Source of the DNA: an uncultured Muribaculaceae bacterium
GTDB lineage: Bacteria > Bacteroidota > Bacteroidia > Bacteroidales > Muribaculaceae
Length of the DNA: 64,000 bases
Direction of reading: 5' to 3'
NCBI GenBank assembly: GCA_910579995.1
Contig: CAJTWH010000013.1
Location: 18,052-82,051, forward strand
Below, one piece after another: positions 16,501-25,605 of the stretch. Every line of letters begins with the position of its first letter. The stretch's first letter is position 1. Position numbers and translations under genes: made by a program. Under the pieces are notes generated by a model. That model was not told where the DNA came from. It saw nothing but the letters and a program-made list of their open reading frames with translations, and made no database searches.

Positions 16501-17770
16501 ATCAGCCTACCGCGCTTGGAGCGCCGCCGGCGACCTGCGCCGCCGCCGCGCCCGATATAAACGATATACCTACGGCGACCAATGGAGCGACTTGGTGCGC
16601 GACTCCCGCGGCCGCTTGGTGACAGAACGCGACCAACTCACCGCGAGCGGCAAGCGCCCCATGATCAACAACCTCATCCGCCAGCTTGTGAAGACGATAG
16701 TGGGCCGCTACCGCACGCAGGCAGCCGAGGCGGGCAGATACGACGATGAGGTGTCGAAGCGCAACAATCTGGCCGAGCTCGACAGCCGTCTGCTCGAGGA
16801 GTTCCTCATCTCGGGAACTGCCGTCCAGCGCATTAGCCGGGAGGAACGCTTCGGCTCTGAGGCCACATGGGTTGACAATGTGGATATGCGCAAGTTTTTT
16901 GTCAACCGTTTCCGCGACCCGCGGGGCTGGGATATCAAGCTCGTCGGGCAGCTGCATGACCTTACTTTTCCGGAGGTGGCACGCCGCTTCGCCGGGGGCT
17001 CGCGCCGCAAGGCCGAATCGCTGCGCAAGCTATTCGCCTCGATTGACCGCGGCGGCTCGTTCGCCGCAGAGTCGCTCGGCGAGCCGGGCGGCAATGTCGA
17101 TTTCTTCTGCCCGGAAGAGGCCGGCCTGTGCCGCGTGGCCGAGGTGTGGACCCTCGACAGCTGCCGCAAAACCGACAGGAAGAACCCCGACTCGCTGACA
17201 ATCGAGACGGGGTGGCATTGCCGCTGGATGGCTCCGGACGGCACTCTCTTGGCCGATTATCCGTCGCCCTACCGGCACGGCAGCCATCCGTATGCGGTGA
17301 AATTCTATCCGCTCACCGACGGCGAGGTACATTCGTTCGTGGAGGATATCATTGACCAGCAGCGGAGTATCAACCGCCTGATAGTGCTTATAGACAAAAT
17401 CATGGCCACCTCGGCAAAAGGGGTACTGCTCTTCCCTGCCGACCAAAAGACCGACAATATGACGTGGGAACAGATCACCGAGCGTTGGGCGCAGTCTGAC
17501 GGCGTGATACCCATCAGCGGGCGCGGCGACCATCTTCCGCAGCAGGTGATGACAAACCCGGGTGCCTCGGGGGCTTATCAGTTCCTGCAGCTTCAGATGA
17601 AGCTTTTCGACGACATCTCGGGTGTGGGCGACGCGCTGCTGGGGCGGTCGAGCATTACGGCGAAAGGGGCTGAAATGCTCGAGAGCCAGCTCAGAAACGC
17701 CACAATAGCGCTCGCCGACATCTTCGATACTTTCATCGCCTTCACCGAGGAGAGGGCCAAGAAGCTGTGA
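16481..17770 (+). CDS. Phage portal protein-like (P22/SU10 type), probably C-terminally short
   Basis: This 429-residue protein matches the portal family. It has an N-terminal helical wing entering with RPMINNLIRQLVKTIVGRYRTQ at about residues 60-80. A middle beta region follows, then HSFVEDIIDQQRSINRLIVLIDKIM and the helix ending ...ALLGRSSITAKGAEMLESQ. In phages the portal ring is the entry channel for DNA. P22-like portals are much longer (about 700 residues), and even short ones usually continue past this point. The stop at 17770 therefore probably removes the C-terminal barrel. It overlaps the adaptor-like gene by 20 bases. A family A repeat follows. Confidence 0.72.
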   Translation: MEKEILKSAYRAWSAAGDLRRRRARYKRYTYGDQWSDLVRDSRGRLVTERDQLTASGKRPMINNLIRQLVKTIVGRYRTQAAEAGRYDDEVSKRNNLAELDSRLLEEFLISGTAVQRISREERFGSEATWVDNVDMRKFFVNRFRDPRGWDIKLVGQLHDLTFPEVARRFAGGSRRKAESLRKLFASIDRGGSFAAESLGEPGGNVDFFCPEEAGLCRVAEVWTLDSCRKTDRKNPDSLTIETGWHCRWMAPDGTLLADYPSPYRHGSHPYAVKFYPLTDGEVHSFVEDIIDQQRSINRLIVLIDKIMATSAKGVLLFPADQKTDNMTWEQITERWAQSDGVIPISGRGDHLPQQVMTNPGASGAYQFLQLQMKLFDDISGVGDALLGRSSITAKGAEMLESQLRNATIALADIFDTFIAFTEERAKKL

Positions 17771-17785
17771 ACCGCGCGACTACGG

Positions 17786-17816
17786 ACGCGAGCTGCGCTC
17801 GCGCCGGGGACGAAAG
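17786..17816. repeat. Family A REP-like repeat, copy 3
   Basis: ACGCGAGCTGCGCTCGCG palindrome followed by CCGGGGACGAAAG. It lies between the convergent portal-like and acyl-CoA ligase genes. Confidence 0.8.
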
Positions 17817-17848
17817 CAGCCCACTGCCCACAGACCTCCAACCAAAAA

Positions 17849-19525
17849 TCAATGCTTCTCGGGGTTGTTGCGGCTACGGTAGGGCTGGCGGAGAGCCACG
17901 CGGCGGATTTTGCCGCTGATAGTCTTGGGCAGCTCATCGACATACTCGATCACGCGGGGATATTTGTAGGGGGCAGTCGCTTCCTTTACGAAATTCTGAA
18001 TCTCCTTGGTGAGCACGGCGCGGTCGCAACCGCGGTAGTCGGGAGCGAGAACCACTGTGGCTTTTATCACCTGACCACGGATTTCGTCGGGGACACCCGT
18101 CACGGCACACTCCACGACGGCCGGATGTTTCATCAGCGCGCTCTCTACCTCGAATGGGCCGATACGGTAGCCGGAAGATTTGATCACATCGTCGATACGG
18201 CTTACAAACCAATAATAGCCGTCGGCGTCGCGGACGGCTACATCGCCGGTGTGGTAAAGGCCGTCGTGCATGGCTTGTGCTTTTATCTCAGGGTCGTCGA
18301 GATATTCGCGGAAGAGGCCGGTGGGGCGTCCGTTATCGATACGGATAACTATCTCGCCCTCTTCGCCGTCGGGCACGGGATTACCCTCAGAATCGACAAT
18401 GTCGATGTCATAGAGCGGTCCTTTCTTTCCCATCGAGCCGGGGCGCGGCTCTACCCACGGATATGTGCCTACGGTGAGGGTAGTCTCGGTCTGGCCAAAA
18501 CCTTCCATCAGCGATATGCCGGTGAGCCACTTCCATTCCTCGAAAACGGATGGATTGAGGGCCTCACCGGCTATTGTGCAATATCTCAGTGCAGAGAGGT
18601 CATAGCGGCCCACATCCTCGCGGATAAGGAAGCGGAAGACTGTGGGAGGGGCGCAGAATGAGGTGATATGGTAGTCGGAGAGGATACGGAGTATGTCGGC
18701 GGGGACAAACTTATCGTAGTCATATACAAAAACATCGGCTCCGGCTATCCATTGGCCGTAGAGCTTGCCCCATACGGCTTTGCCCCAGCCGGTGTCGGCG
18801 AGGGTGAGATGACGGCTGCTCTCGTCGAGATTGTGCCAGCAGCTTGCCGTGATGATATGGCCGAGGGGGTAGGTGAAGTCGTGGGCCACCATCTTTGGCT
18901 CTCCTGTAGTGCCGGAGGTGAAGTAGAGAAGCGATATGTCGGAGTTGCTGTTTACGAAATCCGGTCGCACAAAGGCAGGTGCAGCGGCAATTCCGGCGTC
19001 GAAATCGTGCCAACCGTCGGGTACGCAGGGGCCGGTAGAGATGAGAGCCTTTACCGAGGGGCACTGCGGCAGGGCGTCGGAGATATGGCGGACAATGGTT
19101 TCTTCGCCGGCAGCGACGATAGCCTTGATATAGGCCTTGTTGCAGCGGTATTCGATGTCGTGGGGGGTGAGGAGGTGTGTGGCGGGAATTGCCACAGCGC
19201 CGAGCTTGTGGAGGGCTATTATAGCGAACCAGAAATGATAGCGGCGTTTGAGCATGAGCATTACGCGGTCGCCGCGGCCAATGCCGAGCGAGGCAAAGAA
19301 AGCTGCCGTGCTGTCGGTGCAGGCTTTCATGTCGGCGTAAGTGAACGAGCGGAAAGCCCCGTGCTCATCGGTCCAAGTGAGACATACTTTTTGAGGCGCA
19401 ATTTCAGCCCATGCGTCTACCACATCATAGCCAAAGTTGAAATTCTCGGGCACAATAAGCTCGAAATTGGCCATGAAATCATCATACGAGGCAAAGCTCG
19501 TCTGCCTAAGGAATCTTTCAAGCAT
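17849..19525 (-). CDS. AMP-binding acyl-CoA synthetase (acetyl/medium-chain type)
   Basis: This 558-residue ANL-family ligase activates a carboxylic acid as the acyl-AMP and then the CoA thioester. The P-loop motif is YFTSGTTGEPKMVAHD (about residue 205). The A5 motif is GFGQTETT, the hinge region is SSGYRIGPFEVESALMKHP, and the catalytic lysine lies in LPKTISGKIRR near the C-terminus. The close resemblance is to Bacteroidetes enzymes annotated as acetyl-CoA or medium-chain acyl-CoA ligases. The exact acid cannot be told. It is a single gene with no CoA-pathway neighbours. Confidence 0.88.
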   Translation of the reverse strand: MLERFLRQTSFASYDDFMANFELIVPENFNFGYDVVDAWAEIAPQKVCLTWTDEHGAFRSFTYADMKACTDSTAAFFASLGIGRGDRVMLMLKRRYHFWFAIIALHKLGAVAIPATHLLTPHDIEYRCNKAYIKAIVAAGEETIVRHISDALPQCPSVKALISTGPCVPDGWHDFDAGIAAAPAFVRPDFVNSNSDISLLYFTSGTTGEPKMVAHDFTYPLGHIITASCWHNLDESSRHLTLADTGWGKAVWGKLYGQWIAGADVFVYDYDKFVPADILRILSDYHITSFCAPPTVFRFLIREDVGRYDLSALRYCTIAGEALNPSVFEEWKWLTGISLMEGFGQTETTLTVGTYPWVEPRPGSMGKKGPLYDIDIVDSEGNPVPDGEEGEIVIRIDNGRPTGLFREYLDDPEIKAQAMHDGLYHTGDVAVRDADGYYWFVSRIDDVIKSSGYRIGPFEVESALMKHPAVVECAVTGVPDEIRGQVIKATVVLAPDYRGCDRAVLTKEIQNFVKEATAPYKYPRVIEYVDELPKTISGKIRRVALRQPYRSRNNPEKH

Positions 19526-19591
19526 ATAAATCTAAAAATTAAAGCGCCTGAACAATCAGACGCCGGATATTATGTAGTTATGTATCTTTGA

Positions 19592-20230
19592 TCAGAAGAA
19601 GTAAGCCACACGGACAGCCCACTGGCGGTTGCGCGCGCTGAGGTTGTCGAGCTTGCGTGTGCGTAGGAGATAGGTCATACCCCATGTGTATTGGAGCGAA
19701 ACCTGCCATTTTTTCCACAACTCGAAACCGCCGCCTGCGGTGAGACCAAGGTCGCCGCCGGAATATTCGTAGGGATTCTTGGCTCCGTCGTTGCCTTTTA
19801 TGCGGCTGTGGGCGAAGTTTATCGCGAAGTCAGGGCCGCCGTATACGAATGGGGCGATATAGTCTTCGAGGCCGTTCATGCGGGTCCATTTGAAACGGAT
19901 GTGAACCGGAATCTGGAAAGTATGGAGCATTACGTTCTCGTTGCCGAAGCCGTCTTGCTGCCATATCGGGCGGCTGCCGAGGTCGGTCTTCGCACCCATC
20001 TGGTTGTAGAGAAAGGCGAAATCCATACCGAAACCGATACCCGGGAACATGAGCTCACCCTGCACACCTACCTGAAAAGCGACAGTCTTGTCGACATTGA
20101 AGAGGTCTTGCTTAAACTTGAGGTCGTTAATGTTAATGCCGACTATCGGGGCGTATCTGAATTGTGCTACGGCGGGAACAGCGGCTGCGACAGCGATGAT
20201 GATGAGCAAGAGGGCTCTGTATATTCTCAT
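19592..20230 (-). CDS. Outer-membrane beta-barrel protein (PorT-like)
   Basis: This 212-residue protein has a signal peptide (ends VAAAVPAVAQ). An eight-strand-type beta-barrel follows: alternating strands such as VGVQGELMFPGIGFGMDFAFLYNQMG and WQVSLQYTWGMTYLL. The last residue is Phe (VAYFF), a usual C-terminal signal for barrel assembly. It resembles the Bacteroidetes 'outer membrane beta-barrel'/PorT family. No enzymatic motif is seen. A strong -7 box lies at 20258-20265, 28 bases upstream. Confidence 0.75.
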   Translation of the reverse strand: MRIYRALLLIIIAVAAAVPAVAQFRYAPIVGININDLKFKQDLFNVDKTVAFQVGVQGELMFPGIGFGMDFAFLYNQMGAKTDLGSRPIWQQDGFGNENVMLHTFQIPVHIRFKWTRMNGLEDYIAPFVYGGPDFAINFAHSRIKGNDGAKNPYEYSGGDLGLTAGGGFELWKKWQVSLQYTWGMTYLLRTRKLDNLSARNRQWAVRVAYFF

Positions 20231-20257
20231 ATTCGTATAATTTCAAGTTTAATGTGG

Positions 20258-20265
20258 CAAAGATA
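20258..20265 (-). promoter_or_regulatory. -7 box of the beta-barrel gene
   Basis: Read on the minus strand this is TATCTTTG, 28 bases upstream of the start at 20230. Confidence 0.6.
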
Positions 20266-20312
20266 GCTTAAAAAATTAAGTTATAGGAGAAATTAAAGAA
20301 ATTTAAGAATAT

Positions 20313-20485
20313 ACGCGAGCTGCGCTCGCGCCGGGAACGAAAGGGAGGCAAGTGGATGGCTGCTGCTATGGCTTGAGGGAACGCGCAAGCTGCGCTCACG
20401 CCGGAAACGAAAATAAGCGGCGAGAGGGCGCAGGCGCCCTCTTTTGCCTTTCTTGCCTTTCTTGCCTTTTTCCTTTTTAGCCTTT
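20313..20485. repeat. Two family A repeats plus TTGCCTTT tract
   Basis: Family A copies lie at 20313-20343 (ACGCGAGCTGCGCTCGCG then CCGGGAACGAAAG) and 20381-20412 (more degenerate). A pyrimidine tract of TTGCCTTT units (about 20440-20485) then reaches the end of the S41 peptidase gene. The same pairing of family A with the TTGCC tract is seen at 13128-13416. Confidence 0.75.
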
Positions 20486-20489
20486 CATC

Positions 20490-22085
20490 TTACTCGCTGC
20501 CGGTGATGAGGGAGCGGTAGCGGGTGGGGTCGTTGATGAGGTCGAGGGCGGCGCGGAAGTCGGGGGAGAGGGGAGAGATGGCTTTATAGTATGAGCCGTT
20601 CTCGTAGAGGTCGCGGGCTATGAGGCCGGTCATAATCGCCTTTATCATGGGCTTTGAGGTGTCGTATTGCTCCTGATTGAACTCGACTTCTTTTTCGGTG
20701 CCGTTGGCGATGAGACGGTCGAGGAGTTCGTCGGGTATGGCGTAGTCTTTCTCAAAGTCGGCGGCTGTCGGGTATTCGCTCAGCAGAGCCTTGCGGTTCT
20801 GGTCTACATAGTTGATTACGGTGCGGTTGATGATACCTTTGGCGATGAGGTCGCGATAGTATGTAGAGTAATAGCTTGTGTCGGCGGGGACAAATACGTC
20901 AGGGATAATGCCGCCACCGCCGTAGACGGGACGATGGTTACGTAGAGTCTCATATTTGAGCGAATCGGGGCGTGCAATGCTGTCGGCGCTCCAGAGCTCT
21001 CCCGACTTGTAGCGGTTGAGCAGGTCGAGGTAATATTCATCGCCATGGCCTTTCTCATAGGGGCGCTGTATGCAACGGCCCGAGGGGGTGTAGTAACGCG
21101 AAACGGTGAGGCGTATCATCGAGCCGTCGGGAAAGGGGAAGGGGCGCTGCACGAGTCCTTTGCCGAAAGTGCGGCGGCCAACGACGAGGGCGCGGTCGTT
21201 GTCTTGGAGAGCGCCGGCAAGAATCTCGGCAGCCGAGGCCGACGACTGGTCGGTGATAACGACAAGGCGACCGTCAAGGAAACTGCCCTGCCCTTCGGTG
21301 ACATATTTGTAAGGTTGGGTGCGGCGGCCGGCGGTGCTCACCACAGGCGTGCCGACAGGCAGGAACTCAGAGGCAAGCTCGAAAGCGGCACCGAGGTATC
21401 CGCCACCGTTGCCTGATACGTCGAGGATAAGGTTTTTCATGCCTTGGCGGCGCAGTTTGGCCATAGCCTGCTGCACTTCCTTGGCGGTTTCCTCGGCAAA
21501 GCGGGTTATGCGTATATAGCCGGTGGTGGGATCGGCCATGAAAGTCTCATCGACAGAATAGAGAGGAATGTCGTCGCGGACAACATCGAAGTCAATGATC
21601 TCCGGACCACGCTTTACCTTGAGAGTAACGTTTGAGCCTTTGGGGCCGCGTAGAGTCTTCATCACATCGCGGTTGGCGAGTTTGCGGCCTGCGATTACGG
21701 TGTCGTTGGCGCTGATGATACGGTCGCCGGCGAGAATACCGACTTTCTCCGAGGGGCCACCGGCAACGGTCTGAATGACATATACGGTGTCTTCAAGCAT
21801 GTTGAACTGGATACCGATACCGCTGAATTTACCTTCGAGGGGCTCGGTGAACTCCTTTGTCTCCTGCGGCGAGGAGTATTGCGAATGAGGATCGAGGGTC
21901 TTGAGCATGGCCACAATGGCCTCGCTGACGATAGTGTCGGAATTTACGTCCTCAACGTAGAAATTCTCGATAATGGCCTCTGCGGCACGGAGTTTCTGGT
22001 CGGGGGTGAAAGACTCGGGTTGGAACTGACACCAAGCGACGGCCGCCAGAGAGAGGCTCAGCAATGTGATGTATAACTTTTTCAT
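20490..22085 (-). CDS. S41 family C-terminal processing peptidase
   Basis: This 531-residue periplasmic serine protease has a signal peptide (about 1-20). The N-terminal helical part runs to about residue 80, and a PDZ domain spans about 85-170 (GIGIQFNMLEDTVYVIQTVAGGPSEKVGI). The protease core has the catalytic Ser at 282-284 in DQSSASAAEILAGAL and the catalytic Lys309 in RTFGKGLVQ. A C-terminal helical extension (about 400-531) is usual in Bacteroidetes members. It cuts proteins near their C-termini. ATG 22085 is used; a TTG two codons earlier would overlap the coaD stop. It lies 2 bases after coaD and is probably co-transcribed with it. Confidence 0.9.
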   Translation of the reverse strand: MKKLYITLLSLSLAAVAWCQFQPESFTPDQKLRAAEAIIENFYVEDVNSDTIVSEAIVAMLKTLDPHSQYSSPQETKEFTEPLEGKFSGIGIQFNMLEDTVYVIQTVAGGPSEKVGILAGDRIISANDTVIAGRKLANRDVMKTLRGPKGSNVTLKVKRGPEIIDFDVVRDDIPLYSVDETFMADPTTGYIRITRFAEETAKEVQQAMAKLRRQGMKNLILDVSGNGGGYLGAAFELASEFLPVGTPVVSTAGRRTQPYKYVTEGQGSFLDGRLVVITDQSSASAAEILAGALQDNDRALVVGRRTFGKGLVQRPFPFPDGSMIRLTVSRYYTPSGRCIQRPYEKGHGDEYYLDLLNRYKSGELWSADSIARPDSLKYETLRNHRPVYGGGGIIPDVFVPADTSYYSTYYRDLIAKGIINRTVINYVDQNRKALLSEYPTAADFEKDYAIPDELLDRLIANGTEKEVEFNQEQYDTSKPMIKAIMTGLIARDLYENGSYYKAISPLSPDFRAALDLINDPTRYRSLITGSE

Positions 22086-22087
22086 AA

Positions 22088-22537
22088 TCAAGGTAAATCG
22101 GGCAAAAAGGGTTTGACGTCTTCGCCGTAGGCGTCGAGCTCCCTCACCAAAGAAGAGGAAAGCGTAGACAGCTCGGGGCGACTAAATAATATAACACTTT
22201 CGATACCCGAAAGTTGCATGTTGACGGTAGCTAAATCGCGTTCGTATTCAAAATCTTTCACCGAGCGTACTCCACGGAGAATGAAACCGGCGCCGACCTG
22301 CCTTGCGAGCTGCACCGTGAGGCAAGAATATACCACAACCTCGACGGCCGGATTATCGGCGTAGAGGCGGCGAATGGCTTCGGCAGCCGCCTCAGCGTCG
22401 GCGGCGGGTTTGGCGGCATTGCAGCCGATGGCAATGACAATGCGGTCGAAAAGCCCGAGGCCACGGGCGACTATGTCGGCATGGCCGCGCGTGAAGGGAT
22501 TGAAAGAGCCGGGGAAGATGGCAGTCTTACTTTTCAT
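22088..22537 (-). CDS. coaD: Pantetheine-phosphate adenylyltransferase
   Basis: This 149-residue cytoplasmic enzyme joins ATP and 4'-phosphopantetheine to dephospho-CoA, the fourth step of CoA synthesis. The nucleotidyltransferase motif is FPGSFNPFTRGH (residues 8-19, TRGH in place of HxGH). The second motif is the LSTLSSSLVREL segment near residue 128 (ISSTxVR type). LRGVRSVKDFEYE is the pantetheine-side signature. The start at ATG 22537 gives normal length; an earlier in-frame start would extend into parE. It overlaps the parE end by 11 bases, so it is part of one operon with parE and the S41 peptidase. Confidence 0.93.
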   Translation of the reverse strand: MKSKTAIFPGSFNPFTRGHADIVARGLGLFDRIVIAIGCNAAKPAADAEAAAEAIRRLYADNPAVEVVVYSCLTVQLARQVGAGFILRGVRSVKDFEYERDLATVNMQLSGIESVILFSRPELSTLSSSLVRELDAYGEDVKPFLPDLP

Positions 22538-24482
22538 CGATATGAGTGTCGTCCTCAACCACGAGGTTGTCGATAATGAAATTCTGACGCTCCATGGTGT
22601 TCTTGCCCATGTAGAACTCGAGCACTTCGGCCACGCCGTCTTCCTTGCGGAGACTCACGCGGTCGATACGCATATCCTCGCCGATAAAGCCGCGGAACTC
22701 GTCGGGCGAAATCTCACCGAGACCTTTGAATCGCGTGATCTCGGCGTTAGAGCCGAAGCGGGCGATGGCATTGACGCGTTCCTCGTCGGTGTAGCAGTAT
22801 ACGGTGTCGTCGGCAGTGTCGCCGGTGCGCACTTTGCCTGAGCGCTTAGCCGTCTTCTTGTTGCGGACACGGAAAAGCGGCGTCTGGAGCACGTAGACAT
22901 GGCCTTTCTTGATGAGGTCGGGGAAATACTGGAGGAAGAAAGTGAGCATTAGCAGGCGAATGTGCATGCCGTCGACATCGGCATCGGTAGCTATAATCAC
23001 CTTGTTGTAGCGGAGTCCATCGAGTCCGTCCTCTATGTTGAGGGCCGCCTGCAGGAGACTGAATTCCTCGTTGGTATACAGCTCTTTCTGAGTGGCACCG
23101 TAGGTGTTGAGAGGCTTGCCGCGGAGCTTGAAGACGGCCTGTGTCTCGACATCGCGCACTTTCTCGATAGAGCCGCCTGCAGAGTCACCCTCGGTGATGA
23201 AAATCGAGGTGGCATTCTTTCGCTCCTCGTTGCCACGGGAGTCGTTGAGATGTACGCGGCAATCGTTGAGCTTGCGGTTGTAGAGGCTTACTTTCTTTGC
23301 AGTCTCGCGCGCTTTCTTTGCGACGCCGGCCATAGCCTTGCGGTCGCGCTCGCTTGCCTGCACTTTCTTGAGGATGATGTCGGCCACCTCGAGCTCGCGG
23401 TGGAGGTAGTTGTCGAGCTCCTTGCGGATGAAATCGCCTATGTATTTGGCGATTGTGGGTCCGTCGGGCTTCATATCACGCGAACCGAGGCGCGTCTTGG
23501 TCTGGCTCTCGAACACGGGGTCTACCACATTTATAGCCACAGCGGCCACCATGCCGTTGCGGATGTCGGAATACTCGAAATTACGGCCGAAATAATCTTT
23601 CATGGTGCGGCTCACGGCCTCTTTGAAAGCCGTGAGGTGAGTGCCGCCCTGAGTGGTATGCTGGCTGTTGACGAAGCTGTAATACTCTTCGCCATACTGA
23701 TTTACGTGAGTGATAGCCACCTCGATATCGGGGCCTTTGAAGTGGATTATGGGGTAGAGAGGCTCTTGGGTGAGATTCTCTTTTAGGAGGTCTTCAAGAC
23801 CGTGGCGCGAGATATACGACTTGCCGTTGAAGACAATCTTGAGGCCGGTGTTGAGGAAAGTATAGTTTTTGAGCAGAGGGACGATGAACTCGTCGCGGAA
23901 GATGAAATCGCGGAAAATCTCGGGCGAGGGGCTGAAAGAAACGAGAGTGCCGTTAGGCTCGTCGGTAGGCTGCACGGGGCTTTCCTCCACCAACTGACCG
24001 AGCGAAAAGCGTACATGCTTACATTCGCCGTCGCGGAAAGAGGTGACCTCGAAATCAGTGGAAAGGGCGTTGACCGCCTTTATACCTACGCCGTTGAGGC
24101 CAACAGTCTGAGTGAAAGCGCCTTCCTTGAATTTGCCGCCGGTGTTCATTTTTGAAGCAACATCCACTACCGAGCCCAGAGGAATACCTCGGCCATAGTC
24201 GCGTACGGAGGCCTTGTGCTCCTCTACATCGACGATAATGCGGTTGCCATAGCCCATCATGTACTCATCGATTGAGTTGTCGATGACTTCCTTCAGGAGA
24301 ACGTAGATACCGTCGTCGCTGTTAGTGCCGTCGCCGAGTTTGCCGATATACATGCCGGGACGCTGCTGAATGTGCTCGTACCATGAGAGCGAAAGGATTG
24401 CGTCGTCGTCGTAGGAAGCGGTGGTCTTGGGCTTGCGGGCCTCTTCGGAGTCGGATATGTTGTCAAAAATATTTTCTTCCAT
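22527..24482 (-). CDS. parE: DNA topoisomerase IV subunit B
   Basis: This 651-residue type IIA topoisomerase ATPase subunit unlinks daughter chromosomes together with ParC, which is not in the window. The GHKL ATPase domain has LKEVIDNSIDEYMMG, RDYGRGIPLG and GLNGVGIKAVNALS. The transducer domain follows. The TOPRIM domain has FITEGDSAGGS and the acidic ATDADVDGMH motif. The length and the absence of a long insertion in the TOPRIM region favour ParE over GyrB, in line with the Bacteroidetes gene usually so named. It is the first gene of a parE-coaD-S41 peptidase operon. Confidence 0.88.
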   Translation of the reverse strand: MEENIFDNISDSEEARKPKTTASYDDDAILSLSWYEHIQQRPGMYIGKLGDGTNSDDGIYVLLKEVIDNSIDEYMMGYGNRIIVDVEEHKASVRDYGRGIPLGSVVDVASKMNTGGKFKEGAFTQTVGLNGVGIKAVNALSTDFEVTSFRDGECKHVRFSLGQLVEESPVQPTDEPNGTLVSFSPSPEIFRDFIFRDEFIVPLLKNYTFLNTGLKIVFNGKSYISRHGLEDLLKENLTQEPLYPIIHFKGPDIEVAITHVNQYGEEYYSFVNSQHTTQGGTHLTAFKEAVSRTMKDYFGRNFEYSDIRNGMVAAVAINVVDPVFESQTKTRLGSRDMKPDGPTIAKYIGDFIRKELDNYLHRELEVADIILKKVQASERDRKAMAGVAKKARETAKKVSLYNRKLNDCRVHLNDSRGNEERKNATSIFITEGDSAGGSIEKVRDVETQAVFKLRGKPLNTYGATQKELYTNEEFSLLQAALNIEDGLDGLRYNKVIIATDADVDGMHIRLLMLTFFLQYFPDLIKKGHVYVLQTPLFRVRNKKTAKRSGKVRTGDTADDTVYCYTDEERVNAIARFGSNAEITRFKGLGEISPDEFRGFIGEDMRIDRVSLRKEDGVAEVLEFYMGKNTMERQNFIIDNLVVEDDTHIDEK

Positions 24483-24553
24483 AGCAAAATTTAAAGCTTT
24501 TTTAAGGGCTTTAAGGTCTTTAGGGTCATTAAGGGCCTTAAGAGCTTAATCCA

Positions 24554-25600
24554 TCAATCTTTCTCTACGTGCTGGCGGCGGAGGGGGTGTCGGCAGGCGT
24601 CGTCGAAAATGCGGCGGTTGCGGTAGATGTCGATAGCGGCGTAGATAGCTGCGCGGAGGCTGTCGGGCTTGGCGAGGTTCTTTGCAGCGATGTCGTAGCC
24701 GGTACCATGGTCGGGCGAGGTGCGCACGAACGGCAGACCGGCGGTGAAGTTTACGCCGCTATCCATAGCGAGGGTCTTGAAGGGTGTGAGGCCTTGGTCG
24801 TGATACATTGCCAGAATACCGTCGAAATGTGTATATGCTGAGCTTCCGAAGAAACCGTCGGCGGCGTATGGGCCGAAAGCGAGTATTTTCTTCTCGCGGG
24901 CTGCTGCTATGGCCGGAACTATCACTTTCTCTTCTTCCTCGCCAAGGAGGCCATCCTCGCCGGCATGGGGGTTGATCGACAGCACTGCGATACGGGGCGA
25001 CTGCACGGCGAAATCACGGCGTAGTGACCGGTCGAACTGCTCAAGCTTCTCTACAATAAGCTCAGAGGTAATCGCCTCGGAGACTTTCGCCAAGGGTGTG
25101 TGTGTGGTGACGAGTGCAATACGCATGTTGTCGTTGCACATAATCATGAGCGCCTTGTCACCGTCGCCACCAAGGCGGTTCTGGAGATATTCGGTGTGGC
25201 CGGGGAAATCGAAGTCGGACGACTGAATGGATTTCTTGTTGATCGGCGCCGTTACGAGAACGTCGATGTCGCCGGCCTTCAGATCTGCCACGGCAGCTTC
25301 GAGGGCTGCGAAAGCGGCTTTACCGGCAGCTTCAGTGGCCATGCCGGGATCAATCTTGAGGTCTTCGTCTACGACGTTGACGATATTGTATTGACCGTCG
25401 CGGGCGTCGGCAGCCGAGTCAACGCGATTTAGCTGCACCTGCGGCAGCTCCATTGCCTTGCGGTAGAAAGCGGCGGCCTTGGCGGAGCCGTAGACTACGA
25501 AAGTGGCGAGATCGGCCATACGTACATCTTCAAGAGCCTTGAGGATAACCTCGTAGCCAATGCCGTTGGTATCGCCGTGAGTGAGTCCTATCTTAATCAT
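24554..25600 (-). CDS. pdxA: 4-hydroxythreonine-4-phosphate dehydrogenase
   Basis: This 348-residue cytoplasmic enzyme oxidises 4-phosphohydroxy-L-threonine in the DXP-dependent pyridoxal phosphate pathway. The metal-binding histidines are visible in DFPGHTEYL (about residue 138) and MYHDQGLTPFK (about 270), with a further one in LSINPHAGEDGL. GLTHGDTNGIGYEVI at the N-terminus is the family start. The SPDHGTGYDIA motif near the C-terminus completes the active site. It starts 5 bases before... that is, directly upstream on this strand lies the rlmN end (5-base gap), so rlmN and pdxA are co-transcribed. Confidence 0.92.
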   Translation of the reverse strand: MIKIGLTHGDTNGIGYEVILKALEDVRMADLATFVVYGSAKAAAFYRKAMELPQVQLNRVDSAADARDGQYNIVNVVDEDLKIDPGMATEAAGKAAFAALEAAVADLKAGDIDVLVTAPINKKSIQSSDFDFPGHTEYLQNRLGGDGDKALMIMCNDNMRIALVTTHTPLAKVSEAITSELIVEKLEQFDRSLRRDFAVQSPRIAVLSINPHAGEDGLLGEEEEKVIVPAIAAAREKKILAFGPYAADGFFGSSAYTHFDGILAMYHDQGLTPFKTLAMDSGVNFTAGLPFVRTSPDHGTGYDIAAKNLAKPDSLRAAIYAAIDIYRNRRIFDDACRHPLRRQHVEKD

Positions 25601-25605
25601 TTTAA

